From positions 36,500,163 to 36,564,162 of the forward strand of contig JAQNBH010000015.1 in the NCBI GenBank assembly GCA_028752905.1: DNA of 64,000 nucleotides, given 5' to 3'. Source of the stretch: Cladorhizidae sp. MBARI D1340-BT2 (taxonomy: Eukaryota > Porifera > Demospongiae > Poecilosclerida > Cladorhizidae). The translations under genes were made by a program, and so were the position numbers. Each line of letters begins with the position of its first letter. Positions within the stretch are counted from its first letter, which is position 1. The notes below the pieces were generated by a model. That model was not told the origin of the DNA. It saw only the letters and a program-made list of their open reading frames with translations, and did no database searches. This document shows positions 45,014 through 55,892 of this stretch, one piece after another.

Positions 45014-47261
45014 TAAGTGGGCAGCTGTTGCAAGGAAGCTGCTTTCTATGTTATTTTAAACGCTTGGTTAGCTTGTAAAATAAAGTGGAAATGGAAAGCT
45101 AGACACAAGCAGCTTTGGCAGAGCTTGCTGTCCAATTCTTGAATTATATATAATTATATATAATATATATATTTATACTTAGATTTGGCATTATATTATT
45201 ATCTAACTTAAGTATCTTAATAAAATTTAATTGCATTTCTACCCCACCTCCCTCTTGCTCTTGCCATGCCCATCCCTACATTCTAGTATCATGATGTACG
45301 CATGTGTCCGAGGTATAGTCAAGATAATATATAACTTTGTTTGTTGTACTTCTTACTTCTGGAATTGAATTTTTATTCGTTGTTGTGGCTAGCTGCAGTA
45401 GTCAACATGGTTGTGACTGCTGAAGAGTCCCCACACCTGCCATGGTTGTAGTGTTAGGGGTGTTGTAGTGTTAGGGATGTCAAATAAAACAATATCCAAC
45501 AACTCAACTAGACTGGGCACCACTTACCCACAAAGGAAAAAGAAGAAGGAAAAAAATGCTTGGTGCATGTGCAGGAAGGAGGCAGGAAAATTCTACTTTT
45601 TATGTGTGATGTTTAGCATCTGTACTCTTGCTTTGCTATTGCCATAAAGTTTCTAACTACTGAGCCACCTTTATTTTATAAAAGCACAATGCGAGTAGCA
45701 TAAGCTGCCGATTATCGGTACGTCCAGTAAGTTGATTCTTGCACTGGAAGTGAACTTATTCATGCTCTACAATCCTGGTTTCCAGAAGTAACCTTGCTCA
45801 GCTATTAACTACGAAGGTCAGACTCCACATGCTAAAATGCCAAATATCACCATTCCATACCTATTATCGACACCACATACAAATCAATTATCGGCACTGT
45901 GTGTGATGTTTATGTTTTTAACAAGACCCTAACGGTCCATAATACTTTTACACAGTGACACCATGTTCATACCTGATGTAAACATCATAAATTTGTCCCC
46001 AAAACAAAGTTTTATTACCAAAATAAATGTGTTAAGAGAAGTTATTGCTATAACATCAACATGCTCCACAATGGAAAATAAACAAATCTCTCTTCCATCA
46101 GTGTCACAGGTTGGAGAGTCAATACACTATTCCTGCATCAAATGACAACTGGCAAACATAACCCATGCAGAGCTAAATATGCCTAGGTTTGTTCATTAGG
46201 TTGTTTTCTACCAGTAGTCTATCATCTGAAATCTTCTCTTCTTTTCTCTGATTCTGCTATGCCTTAATCTGTGTACTTGTTTTCCCACATCCACTCTTCA
46301 CAACTACCTGGATGAATCCACCAAGTTTGTTCTCCTTGGAAGCAGTTAAATTAGTCCATTGTCCTGGCTTCATGACATGAGTAACATAGCCAAGATGCCT
46401 GCACTGTCATGCTCATTGACTGCATGCTGGCAAGAATCTTTAACTGCTGCAAGAGCAGCTTGCAAGACCATTGCTTTCATTTCTTGCACCTGGATGTGGT
46501 CAACAAAGGAGGAGCACTACGATCCTGACCTTCTTCCTACCCCGTGGAATCCTAATGGTAATAGGGAACTAGTTGAATAAAGTATAGTCAGCCAATTCCA
46601 TGAAACAGATGAGTAGTCCTCTATCATTATGGCTCTTGTCAGCACAACTATGACAGCAATCTAACCAGAGACAAATGCTAAGGCAAACTTATCGTGCAAG
46701 GGCAATAAACTTGGCGAATCAAGAAATGAGAAGCCTTGTCCGATGTACAAACAACAAGAAACTGGTGCAGCTCCTTCTCGATGTCAGGGAATGGTCCATA
46801 AAATTATCGTAAACTTTGATATTACGAGTGACGTAAGTATGCCGATGATTGGAACATTGGGTGCCGATAATTGAGCAATGCTGAGGATTGGCCGCTTACA
46901 CGCTACACCTGTTTTTCTGGTCTGTATAGGCACGGATATAGCACATTCATCTACCCTGATTATTTCAAGAGCTATCAGCAAACTGGATGAACTCTACAGT
47001 GTATAAGGAACCGCACATCCGCAGGATCACATGACACTACCATATATAGATCAGCTTTGTATTGATTCCTGGCTTATGATTTGTTGAAGGCAACTCGTAG
47101 TACACAGAGCATGGCACTTGTAATGCTCCACTCCATTAGGATTTTTTTCCCTTCCTTGCTTTCACTCCCTCCCATTCCTGTGTAACATTTATTCTTGTAC
47201 CTATTACGATATAAAGTTTAATGTTAATGTATAGTCTGCATTGGTTGTGAGCATGGTAGTA
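45014..47261. other. Unit 2 intron 1 equivalent, no gene
   Basis: Matches 7945-10062. Contains the 'aattatcgg' repeat-like insert (45709-46870) and an extra TA-rich and C-rich piece at 45145-45390. Open frames at 45963 and 46359 are short and changed relative to unit 1. Confidence 0.5.
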
Positions 47262-47440
47262 CAGAAGATGCTGCTAAACTATCTAACTGCAACTACACTA
47301 TTAGAGTACAAGGCAAAAGGCATAGAGATATCACTGTACAGGTTAAAAGCTTGGAAGCCCCCCCACTCCCCCTGCCAATTTGTTTCATGTTGTAGTGGCA
47401 GACAAGCCCAAAATCAATTCTGAACCTATTGGGAAGGTCA
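47262..47440 (+). pseudogene. Element A integrase C-terminus fragment
   Basis: TATTLLEYKAKGIEISLYRL and KAWKPP match the end of the integrase/linker frame seen on minus at 32143-32414. Directly followed by the RT linker. Confidence 0.75.
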
Positions 47441-48400
47441 AGAAGGGTGTTACTCACTTAACTGAGGAACAGCAGCGTGGGTTAGACCTGCAGCTCGCCA
47501 AATTTCCCGAGTGAGTTACCAATAGCTTAGGTGCTGCAAAGTTTGAGGAGAATGACATCAATGAAGGAAGGTTATCCTTTGAGAACTCACGCTTATCATA
47601 TTACTCCAAGCATGGTTGATGATTTGAATGGAAGAGATTGATGATCTCCTTTGGAAAGGCGTTATTGTTCCATCAAAGAGCCCATGGTCACCACCAATGG
47701 TGCCTCTCAGGAAAAAGATCACTTGGACATGTGAGGCTCTGCATTGACTATAGGAGGCTACTATTTGGGATCCTTACCAGATGCCATGTATCGAGGACTT
47801 ACTAAATCAGATGCAAACTGGTTATCATAACTTGACCTTAACAAAGGTTTCTATCAGGTTGGTTCCCTTAAATAAAAGTAGCCAGGACAAAACAGAATTT
47901 TGCACGGCATGGGGCAAGTATGCCTTCACATGCATGCTGTTTGGGATGAGAAATGCACCTGCTGCATTCTAGAGGTGTATGCAGAATACCCTTGCACACC
48001 TCTCAGAGTGCAGCTCTGCTTATATAGATGACATTCTCATTTTTTCTGATAGCTGGGAGAAAGATATTGAAGCTGTAATAGTTGCATTGAGAGTGGCTGG
48101 GCTTATTGATAACACGGATAAGTGTGTGGGGTGTGCAAAGTCACTTGAATATATCTGATATGAGATAGGTCATGGATGGTTGGTGTGCCAGAAGCTCAGG
48201 TCATAGCATTGAAGAATTTTGTCAGGCCAACCAACCAGATGGGGTTGTGGGCATTCCTGGGGGGGTCAGTTACTACCAGAGGTTTATCCTCAATTTTTTC
48301 CAGTGGGCAGGGCCCCTATTGGATGCCCTTAAGAAAGATATTTCCTGTTTCCTTGCATGGGATAAACTATGTGTACATCATTTGGCATGTAATCGCCACG
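47440..48400 (+). pseudogene. Element A reverse transcriptase (3' fragment)
   Basis: Frames shift several times. Motifs: GLDLQLAKFPE linker, LCIDYRR-like remains near 47745, DKTEFCTAWGKYAFTCMLFG, AYIDDILIFSDSWEKDIEAV (YIDD near 48018) and the VSYYQRFILNF stretch near 48270. Not functional. Confidence 0.85.
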
Positions 48401-48815
48401 AACATATGCTCACACTACCCAGAAATGAAGACAAGCTGGTACTCCATACAGATGCTTCAATAACAGGCATCGGAGCTGTACTATCAGTCGTGTGGGAAGA
48501 CATGGAGCGACCAGTGGCCTATTTTTCGAAAAGATTATCAGCTACAGAAAAAAAAAAGTAATCTCAGTGTTAGAGTGTCTGGCAGTAGTAAGGGTCGTTG
48601 GTCACTTCGCCCATCCACGTACTGGGGAGGGTCTTTACTGTGGTTACTGATCAACATGCCCTGGTAATCCTCCTCATGAGGTGGGTGCTGGCACTCCAGG
48701 TATTCGACTTTGAACTGAAGTACAGACCCAGCATACACCATCAAAATGCTGACGGCTTATCTAGACAGTGTTGGCCAGAGGATGAATCGGCCATGACACC
48801 TTTGACAATTAATCT
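48400..48815 (+). pseudogene. Element A RNase H (3' fragment)
   Basis: LVLHTDASITGIGAVLSVVW with DMERPVAYFSKRLSATEKK, a frame loss at an A-run (48549), then VFTVVTDQHALV, FDFELKYRPSIHHQNADGLS and CWPED. Ends in the acidic/Thr-rich tail. Confidence 0.85.
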
Positions 48816-48925
48816 GGCACAAGATGACAAAATGACAACCACTGGTCCTAGGCTCATGCTGGAAGCAGTCCCCACAAGGGGAGGACCCATACCAGAGTGG
48901 AGAACTCCAAGCTTAGGAGGGGAGA

Positions 48926-49345
48926 TGTCGAGAGGCTCATGAACCACCAAGATGGCTTATAAGCCTGAACACTTATATAGTTATCTGTAATTACAATTAG
49001 TAGACTGTTAATCATGCAATTATCATTATGTCAAGCTCTGTTGTGATTATATGCTTATTTCAGTTTCACACTTTTATTGCATATGGAAGCCTATGTGTGT
49101 TCTGTGCTTTGGACTTTGGTGTGTGTATTGTGTGCTTTCCTGCTTCCTGGGAGGCAGGGTATTTAAACCCTGACTCCCAACTGTTCAGTTAGTCTTTATC
49201 TTGGATTGCTCAATTGTTCTATTGGATTTATAATATTCTAAATTTCTCAGAATTAAGCTAAGGAGTGATCGTACAGCATAGATATTGCTCTGGTGGCAGT
49301 AATTATTATCAAGTTGGAGGTTATCTACTGAAGTTACCCTCAACA
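48926..49345 (+). repeat. Element A 3' LTR (420 bp)
   Basis: TGTCGAGAGGCTCATGAACC through CCCTCAACA, preceded by the purine tract 'taggaggggaga'. Best-preserved LTR of the family; the start and end obey TG...CA. Confidence 0.92.
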
Positions 49346-49780
49346 CCCCTTCCGCTCACCATGTGATGCTTGCCTAGTGGATGTTGAACAACTGTACGAT
49401 AAAAATCATAAGCAGATGAAAATACTGTCTATATGCTGCACATTGCACCTTTCAAACGGGAACAAACTCTATATCAACATGCCAATTGCAAGAGAGAAGT
49501 GAAACTACTGTCTCTCCAATCAGGATAAGGTTCTATCAAGTTTTGGCATCATATTCAGTCTAACTGGGTCACTGCGCATCACAACAAATGACTTCTTGAT
49601 AATTTGTAATAAGAACAGTGGCGACCGATACACCAAGGCAAAATACAGCGACTTCATAACTTAGATCTTGGTGGAGGTGATAGTTTCTTCATCCACACGG
49701 TGATAGTGGAGTACACTGTTCCAGAACACTGCCTGAGCTTATAACCAATGCTTGGAGTGCATGCCACTAATTATATAATC
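49346..49780. other. Duplicated flank of element A
   Basis: Copy of 33056-33488 with small indels. No gene recognised. Confidence 0.7.
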
Positions 49781-50245
49781 ATGGGGCAGGGCATAGAGGC
49801 TGGCTATAAAGTCATTCTGCATCTGTCTCACAATTAAGATTTACACAAATATGATTTGGCCATGGCCTATACTTCCCACAGTCCTATAAGGCCACTTTAT
49901 GCTTGTAGAAAGGTTGGGTGGTACATAAGAGCATGCTCTGGGCTGCCAAATATGGCCATATGGACACTGTTCACCTGTGCCTGGAGTGGAGTCTATATGA
50001 TATGAGCATATTGTATGGTACCTCTGTGGCCACAAGGATATTATACATCTGTGCAAAGAATAAGGGGTGTGTAACTTTGATGTTGCCATGGCCTGGTGCT
50101 CTGGTGATGGGCACAAGGATATTGTACATCTGTGCCATTAGTTGGTTTTGAATGAGACCATGTGCTTATATCACGAGTAAGATGACCATATTAGCTACAT
50201 TGGGAGTAACCAGCTGCCACAGACTAATATGGTGGCCTCATTATC
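49781..50245 (+). pseudogene. Ankyrin-repeat-like pseudogene, second copy
   Basis: Copy of 33489-33968 with different lesions. A 77-codon open part (49918-50151) reads HKSMLWAAKYGHMDTVHLCL, keeping the GH residues better than the first copy. Frameshifts follow. It confirms that the ancestor had 'AA..GH.D.VHLC' repeats. Confidence 0.6.
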
Positions 50246-50810
50246 CCTGGGGTATATTCCTTTTTCACTTCTTGTTAATCCAAAATATATTTTATCAAAC
50301 AGCCACCTACAAGGTGTTACTCAGTGTAACATCAGTCATAGATGTTAGTATTTACTGTGTTTACTAAATAAGACACACTTGTCTATAATACATAAACATT
50401 ACACTACATGGTTTTGTTGAGGGTTTGTGCTGTTGGCTACTGCCACAGGAGTAAACTTCTGATGAATAGACCAGACATACTATGTTCAAATATGTGTGGG
50501 GGGAAATCTAGATGATATATAGAATACAAAATATATTTTGGAAAAAAAAATAAGACGGGGTGCTGCCTGAGGTCAACATCTCATTCATAGGATTTCTGTG
50601 AGGGTACAACGTAGAGGTGCTGCTTCAGTGTGGGGTCTTTGCCTTTTGTTACTCAGTCTGGGGAGAAGATTAATTTTTGTGTGTACTTTTTTTTTAAATT
50701 ACATAAAAATAAATAAATAAATAAACAAATAATAATAAAAATTTATTTACTTTTGTTCATCATCATTATCATCGCAATGAACTCTCAGTTGACATAATAA
50801 CATTGAAATC
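50246..50810. other. Non-coding flank copy
   Basis: Copy of 33969-34526 with indels and an extra piece at about 50575-50670. Nothing else recognised. Confidence 0.5.
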
Positions 50811-50914
50811 ACCTTCTCAATAATCAACTTCAATTTTTATTCACTGATGAAGACTAGAGCATCTAGTCGAAACGTCGAGTGAATAAAAATTAAAGTTGAT
50901 TATTGAGAAGGTGA
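50811..50914 (+). ncRNA. Foldback motif with hammerhead-ribozyme-like core, best copy
   Basis: Outer arms 'aataatcaacttcaattttt' and 'aaaaattaaagttgattatt' pair over ~25 bp. Inside are CTGATGA (50844-50850), a 6-bp hairpin GACTAG-loop-CTAGTC, GAAA (50869-50872) and CGTC (50873-50876). This is the conserved box set of a type I hammerhead with a two-pair stem III. Against it: the outer stem pairs best if the first C of CTGATGA is drawn into the stem and two bases after GTC are left out, so a standard fold is not reached. It may be a ribozyme relic or only a palindromic repeat terminus. Confidence 0.4.
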
Positions 50915-50929
50915 TTTTATCATTATCAT

Positions 50930-51065
50930 CAACATCATCATCATCATCATTATTATTATTTTTTATTTTTTAATTATTATTATTGTTATTATTATTATTA
51001 TTATTATTTTATTATATTTTTTTAATTATTATTATTTTAATTATATTATTTTATAATATATTATA
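50930..51065. repeat. ATC/ATT and TTTAA-rich low-complexity tract
   Basis: Occupies the place of the 940-bp ATT array in the other copy but is only about 130 bp long. Confidence 0.9.
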
Positions 51066-51079
51066 TAAGTTGAAGTAAT

Positions 51080-51345
51080 GATATTAGTTGAAGAAGTCAG
51101 TAGCAGTTGACATATCAGCCGATCCCAACACTGAGGCCGCATTACCACGTTGCACAGCAACAGAGAGCATCTGGATGAGGAAGGTTAGAACTCTCCTGAT
51201 CCGTAATCCGGACTAGTCAGCGGCCAAGATCTTTCAGGAGTATCAGAGTCATGTGACCGAAAACCCCAGAAGTCTCGATGGCAATAGGGCTGAAGACATG
51301 GGATGGGTCCAGGTCGGAGTATTTGGCCTTCTTACTCTCCACTTA
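51080..51345 (-). pseudogene. Retroelement C-terminal fragment
   Basis: On minus, with a stop and a frameshift: KAKYSDLDPSHVFSPIAIET, then LILLKDLGR and QMLSVAVQRGNAASVLG. Same C-terminal module as 35786-35990 but better preserved. Family not named with certainty. Confidence 0.55.
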
Positions 51346-51414
51346 TTATTTAAAAATACCTAAATTAACAATAAATACATAAATAAACTGAAATAAATAA
51401 CTAAAAAGGTAATA

Positions 51415-51640
51415 AGTTCAACTCCCGACTGACCCCCCAAACAGACGGGGCATTCCCCTGCTGGACTACAACTGAGAGACGCTGAAGGGGTTAAGCACAG
51501 GCATTCACCTCCCCAATTCTTTGCCTTATCCTGAGGCTGAGCTCCTTCACGAAAGCCATCGACCTGTTCCGGATGACCCCCAATGACTCAATGGCCACAG
51601 GCACAAAAAAGTGGCAATGATCTAGGGTGGTATACTTGAC
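51415..51640 (-). pseudogene. Retroelement C-terminal fragment, second in tandem
   Basis: On minus: VAIESLGVIRNRSMAFVKEL, then LRIRQRIGE and LQRLSVVVQQGNAPSVWG, interrupted by a stop. It is the duplicate of 35786-35990; the fragment at 51080 is a second, more distant relative beside it. Confidence 0.55.
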
Positions 51641-52190
51641 CACTTTTTTCTCCTCAGCCATATATAGCAATGTTTATTTATTTATTAATTTATTTATTGG
51701 TTATTAGCAGTTATTTATTAACATTTATTACTTTTTCTCTCTTGTGTTTGTATTATTAAAAAATAAATGGAAGTGTTTATCATTTACATGACATTATGTA
51801 ATGAATTCCATATATTAAAAAAATAAAGAAAGAAGAAAAAAAAGTATTACAACATTGGTCTTCATTATAAAGAGACCCGTAAATAATTGTTGTCTAAGTT
51901 GGTAAATTCCCATTTCATTTTCTTATAAAAACACCTTTGAAGCCAGCAGCTACAAGAAGTGACTCGGTATATATAATGCAAAAATTAACCATGTTGATAA
52001 CAGCACCCATTGCAGATAAAATTAGCATCACATGTATTAGAATGGCGTTTTATAAGCTAACTCCGTTGCTTACGACTATATATATTCCTGTAATGTATTG
52101 CACTTACTTCTAATGCAAAAGAGATGCTTCGAGATTGCTGAAGTCAGGTAATTATAGTTCTATATATTCTTCAAGGACAAGCTCAGGTCC
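51641..52190. other. Copy of 35991-36540, non-coding
   Basis: AT-rich with several A-runs. Homology to the first copy ends near 52180 ('ttcttcaaggacaagc'). Confidence 0.6.
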
Positions 52191-52853
52191 TCTGCTCTCA
52201 GGCTCCCATGGTCACCATCTCTGTTCAAACCATGTTTGTGGGTTTCCCGTATTTATCGTCTCTACCCTCACCTTTGGTGTAGGTTGCCTCTAATTTATTG
52301 AATCTATCAACTAGCCTCTCAAAAGTTGAAGTCAGTTTAGCAATAGATAAATTAGATATATGAAATTCAGGGCTGGTCACCAGGTGTTACTTCCACACTG
52401 GATAAAGTCAACTTCGAGGTCAGGTAGGACTCCAACTCCAGCGTTGCTGTATCAAGTGTTTCTGGGGTCTTTTGCGTGACTCCAAATTCCAGGTGAACAT
52501 TTTCTAGCTGTGCTGTGCTAAGTAGACATTCAATGCAAGTCTCTCCCTTGCTTTGTATTCCTTTTCCAGATATGCTTTGTCTGAAAGAAGTCATAGATCC
52601 TCCAGCTAGGTCCACCTAACTCTCATTCTTCTTGCACTTTTGGGTGTGAAGCTGAGTTTTTACTTGTTTTCCAGCTAGAAGGCTTGAAACCATTCTTCAA
52701 AGCTTCCATAGCCCACTCATAGATACCTTGTGGGGTCTGTAGGTAGTCACTGCAGAGAAGTATGTGCATGGTCTCACTGCAGAGAAGTATGTGCTTGGTC
52801 AGTGAGACACCTACATCTATTTTAGTTTAACCTCGTCATTCCACTTCTTTGCC
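52191..52853 (-). other. Unrecognised stretch, possible gag relic on minus
   Basis: Minus-strand frames (82 codons at 52367-52615: CIECLLSTAQLENVHLEFGV, LDTATLELESYL) have gag-like composition but no zinc knuckle or other decisive motif. A 26-bp tandem duplication ('gtctcactgcagagaagtat') lies at 52747-52798. It could be remains of the element whose integrase relic lies at 38056. Confidence 0.25.
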
Positions 52854-55644
52854 TCAGAAATGTTTAAGAAGTGATAGCTCCACTCCTTCCATTGAATAGT
52901 TTAATACTGGTGGTCTAGCTGCCATTTTAACTCGAGTCCTTTCCCATGGGTTTCTATCCTGCCAACTACGCCAGATGTAACACAGCAGCTCGAGAAGCAG
53001 TTGTTTTATTGAACTCGACTTAGAACTGAAAAAGCAACAACACACAGAAACTAAACACTTATTGACATGCTACAATACAGCAAATAAACATTTATCTCTA
53101 AGATACTACAGTCATGGCACTAGCTAATGCATTGCAACACAAGAATTAACAATATATAGATACCTAAATACTGTTAGGACTTATGTTCAGTTGATTATTT
53201 ACCTTTACCATTGTTAAGTATGCTACAGCATTGCACAGAGAAATATACCATCAGTAAAAAAAACAAGTAGGTTGTAAACATGGAGTCCATATCACATATA
53301 GGAGTTCACTGGATTGTGGGTTAACCAACATGGGCCGAAGAAGATTCATGAGTGGCATTGGAGAACACACTAATTGTCAATGCAAGCTAGTGAGAGGCTG
53401 CTAGAACTTTTAACACAACTTGCTAGCATACCTGCTAAACTTGCAAATAGTTTGTTCATTTGTTATCATGTGGTGTCACTCTTGTTGAAATGTCACACCA
53501 CATTAACAATTCTTTACAAGTTTAGTAAGTATACAATGAAAGAAGACAAAAGTTTTTGATTGAAACATTGGCAAAAAATAGAATTCATTTTTTGTCTTGT
53601 CTTTATTTTTTGTCCCTCTCTATGCAATATTATAGTAGGAGCAGTCGAGATAATATCATTTATTCTCTCAATGTATAGACTGAACAGACCAAAACAACTA
53701 CAATATGATGTGCAAATGTTACGACAATAATTCCCCCCTCCTCCTCCCCTCCCACTTTTTCCTGTTTCCAACCTTGATATACACAAAATACCTTGCATAT
53801 ACTGATGTGCTTAAAGAACTATAATAGCAATATATAATATACATTACAAGTTATTGAATTGGGGCGGCTATTTAGCTATAATTATAGCTACTAGTTAATA
53901 AAATATTTCATGACATTTAATTTTCTTCATACACAGCTTCTTAAATTAATCTGATATTGTGGTCATACCACTCCAGCCAATGCATCTACTAGAGAATATC
54001 AAGTCTCAGCTACAGAACATGACTGTAGCTTGTCAGACACTACAAAGTACTGTCACAATGAGCAGCTCCTTTCATTCAGTATTGCTTGAGGGCATGGAAG
54101 CTCATTTTAATTATCACTGCTGCATGTAATTTTGATCGTAATTTGAGTGAAATTATGCAAAATCATAATTATGAACAAACCATCAATATACATGAGATTG
54201 CTAAATCCTCATTTATATTTATACACTCTTTTTCACGTACCTCCATCAGCTCTGCACTTGAGTCTTAAATTCCTCATCTTGAGTGGGTCTATAACCATCA
54301 GCTTTAATTTTCTGCAGGACATAATTCTTCCTGGTCGAGGAATGTGGACCAATTAGTACCGGACATTTCTTCCTGAGTACTAGTCCCCCTGCCAGCATCT
54401 ACTTCTTCAAACTTCTTTGATCATTATGGATCATCGGCTCCAAGGCTCCCTATAAAGTGGGAGAGCTCCCAATTTTACTTCACCTTTGTGATTGCGTTTT
54501 CCTTCGATTCTTCTAGTTTCCGTACTCAGCTCCCACTTGTTAATCAAGAGTTCAGTACTAATATGGCACTATATAGAATTAGTATCAAGTATCAAATGAA
54601 CTACTATAAACTTAGCCAAAGGCAGCCACTGACCTTTACGGAAGGTCAGAAAAGAAAAGTAAACCAAATCTGTGACTGTGTGACAATGTATTATTGTTTT
54701 CTGTTGGTTCTAAAGTGCAATAGTTACAGCACCACAGGCATTCCCATCATATCTCTCACTTCTTCCTTGCCTACAGAGGGAGATCTCATATACTGATCTT
54801 CAATTAAGAGCACCCCAAGCCGCCGAGGGCTAGAATCAAAAGTGATATACATTTAACTAAAAACCTAAAAAGCATATTTTGCTATAAAGTCTGATGATTA
54901 AACGTCTGACTTCTAACCCCAACCTGCAAGAAAAACAGTGCTTAACATTGCCACACACAGTGGCTAAACACTTTTGCTAAATAATGCACTCCAACTGAAA
55001 AAATGAGGACAGAGCAGACAACGGCTAAAGAAGGAGCTAAACTTTTAGACGAAATAAGTGTCTCAAGCCAGATTACAAAGGAGCAAAGGTGAGAGAATGA
55101 GCTAGCAATAGCCTTTTAAGCATATAATTATTGCGACTGATATTACTCTCTGAAGTATATTAATCTAAGAACTATGAACATCCTTCAAGATCTGCTTAGC
55201 AAAAGATGAGAACTATTCTTGCTCCAGGCTCTGCATTCTACAAGAGCCAAATGCACAATTGCTGGCATATTGAAAAAGTGTTTGGGACTTTATAAACACG
55301 GAAAAGTAATTACCTGCCAAACTAGAAAGTTGGGAAAGAGTCTAGAAGTGTCCGGGAATGAGCACCAAGAAGCTCATCAAGAAACAATGGCTAATAATAG
55401 GTGCGGTCATATTAGTAAAATTGATGCCTCTATAATTACATTGGCTAATACGCATACACGTAACTGATACTTTTTTCAATAAGATTTAGACCAGCATTTC
55501 AGACTCCAGTACCATACAAATTGCAGTCTGTAACGATAACATTAGCAACCAGAATTTACACACCTAACAATCAGCTTTTGCATATTTATAATAAGGGTCA
55601 TAAAAAGTCCTCTGAAACCTGACAGTTAGTAATCTAGTTATATG

Positions 55645-55892
55645 TAAGTAATCTTATGCTTCAGAGTTAGATATGTAAGTAGCATTATGCTTCAGAGCTA
55701 GATGTGTAAGTAACATTATGCTTCAGAGCTAGATGTGTGAGTAACATTATGCTCCAGAGCTAGATGTGTGAGTAACATTATGCTTCAGAGCTAGATGTGT
55801 AAGTAACATTATGCTTCAGAGCTAGATGTGTAAGTAACATTATGCTCCAGAGCTAGATGTGTAAGTAACATTATGCTTCAGAGCTAGATGTT
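55645..55892. repeat. 31-bp minisatellite, about 8 copies (unit 3)
   Basis: Same unit as 3348-3915. Confidence 0.93.

Larger units (their letters stand above)
38520..47265 (+). repeat. Unit 2 of the triplicated segment, truncated
   Basis: Collinear with 2598-10062 (unit 1) and 54590-60665 (unit 3), with indels. It keeps the minisatellites, the foldback motif, the signal exon and intron 1. At 47262-47268 it stops where unit 1 continues towards the Ig exon, and element A sequence begins. Receptor exons 2-9 are missing. Confidence 0.85.
47262..49345 (+). mobile_element. Element A 3' fragment, uninverted
   Basis: Begins inside the integrase C-terminus and continues through RT, RNase H, tail, polypurine tract and LTR, all on plus. 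It confirms the original orientation of the block that is inverted in 21731-33055. Followed by the same flank as that element, so it derives from duplication and not from fresh insertion. Confidence 0.9.
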
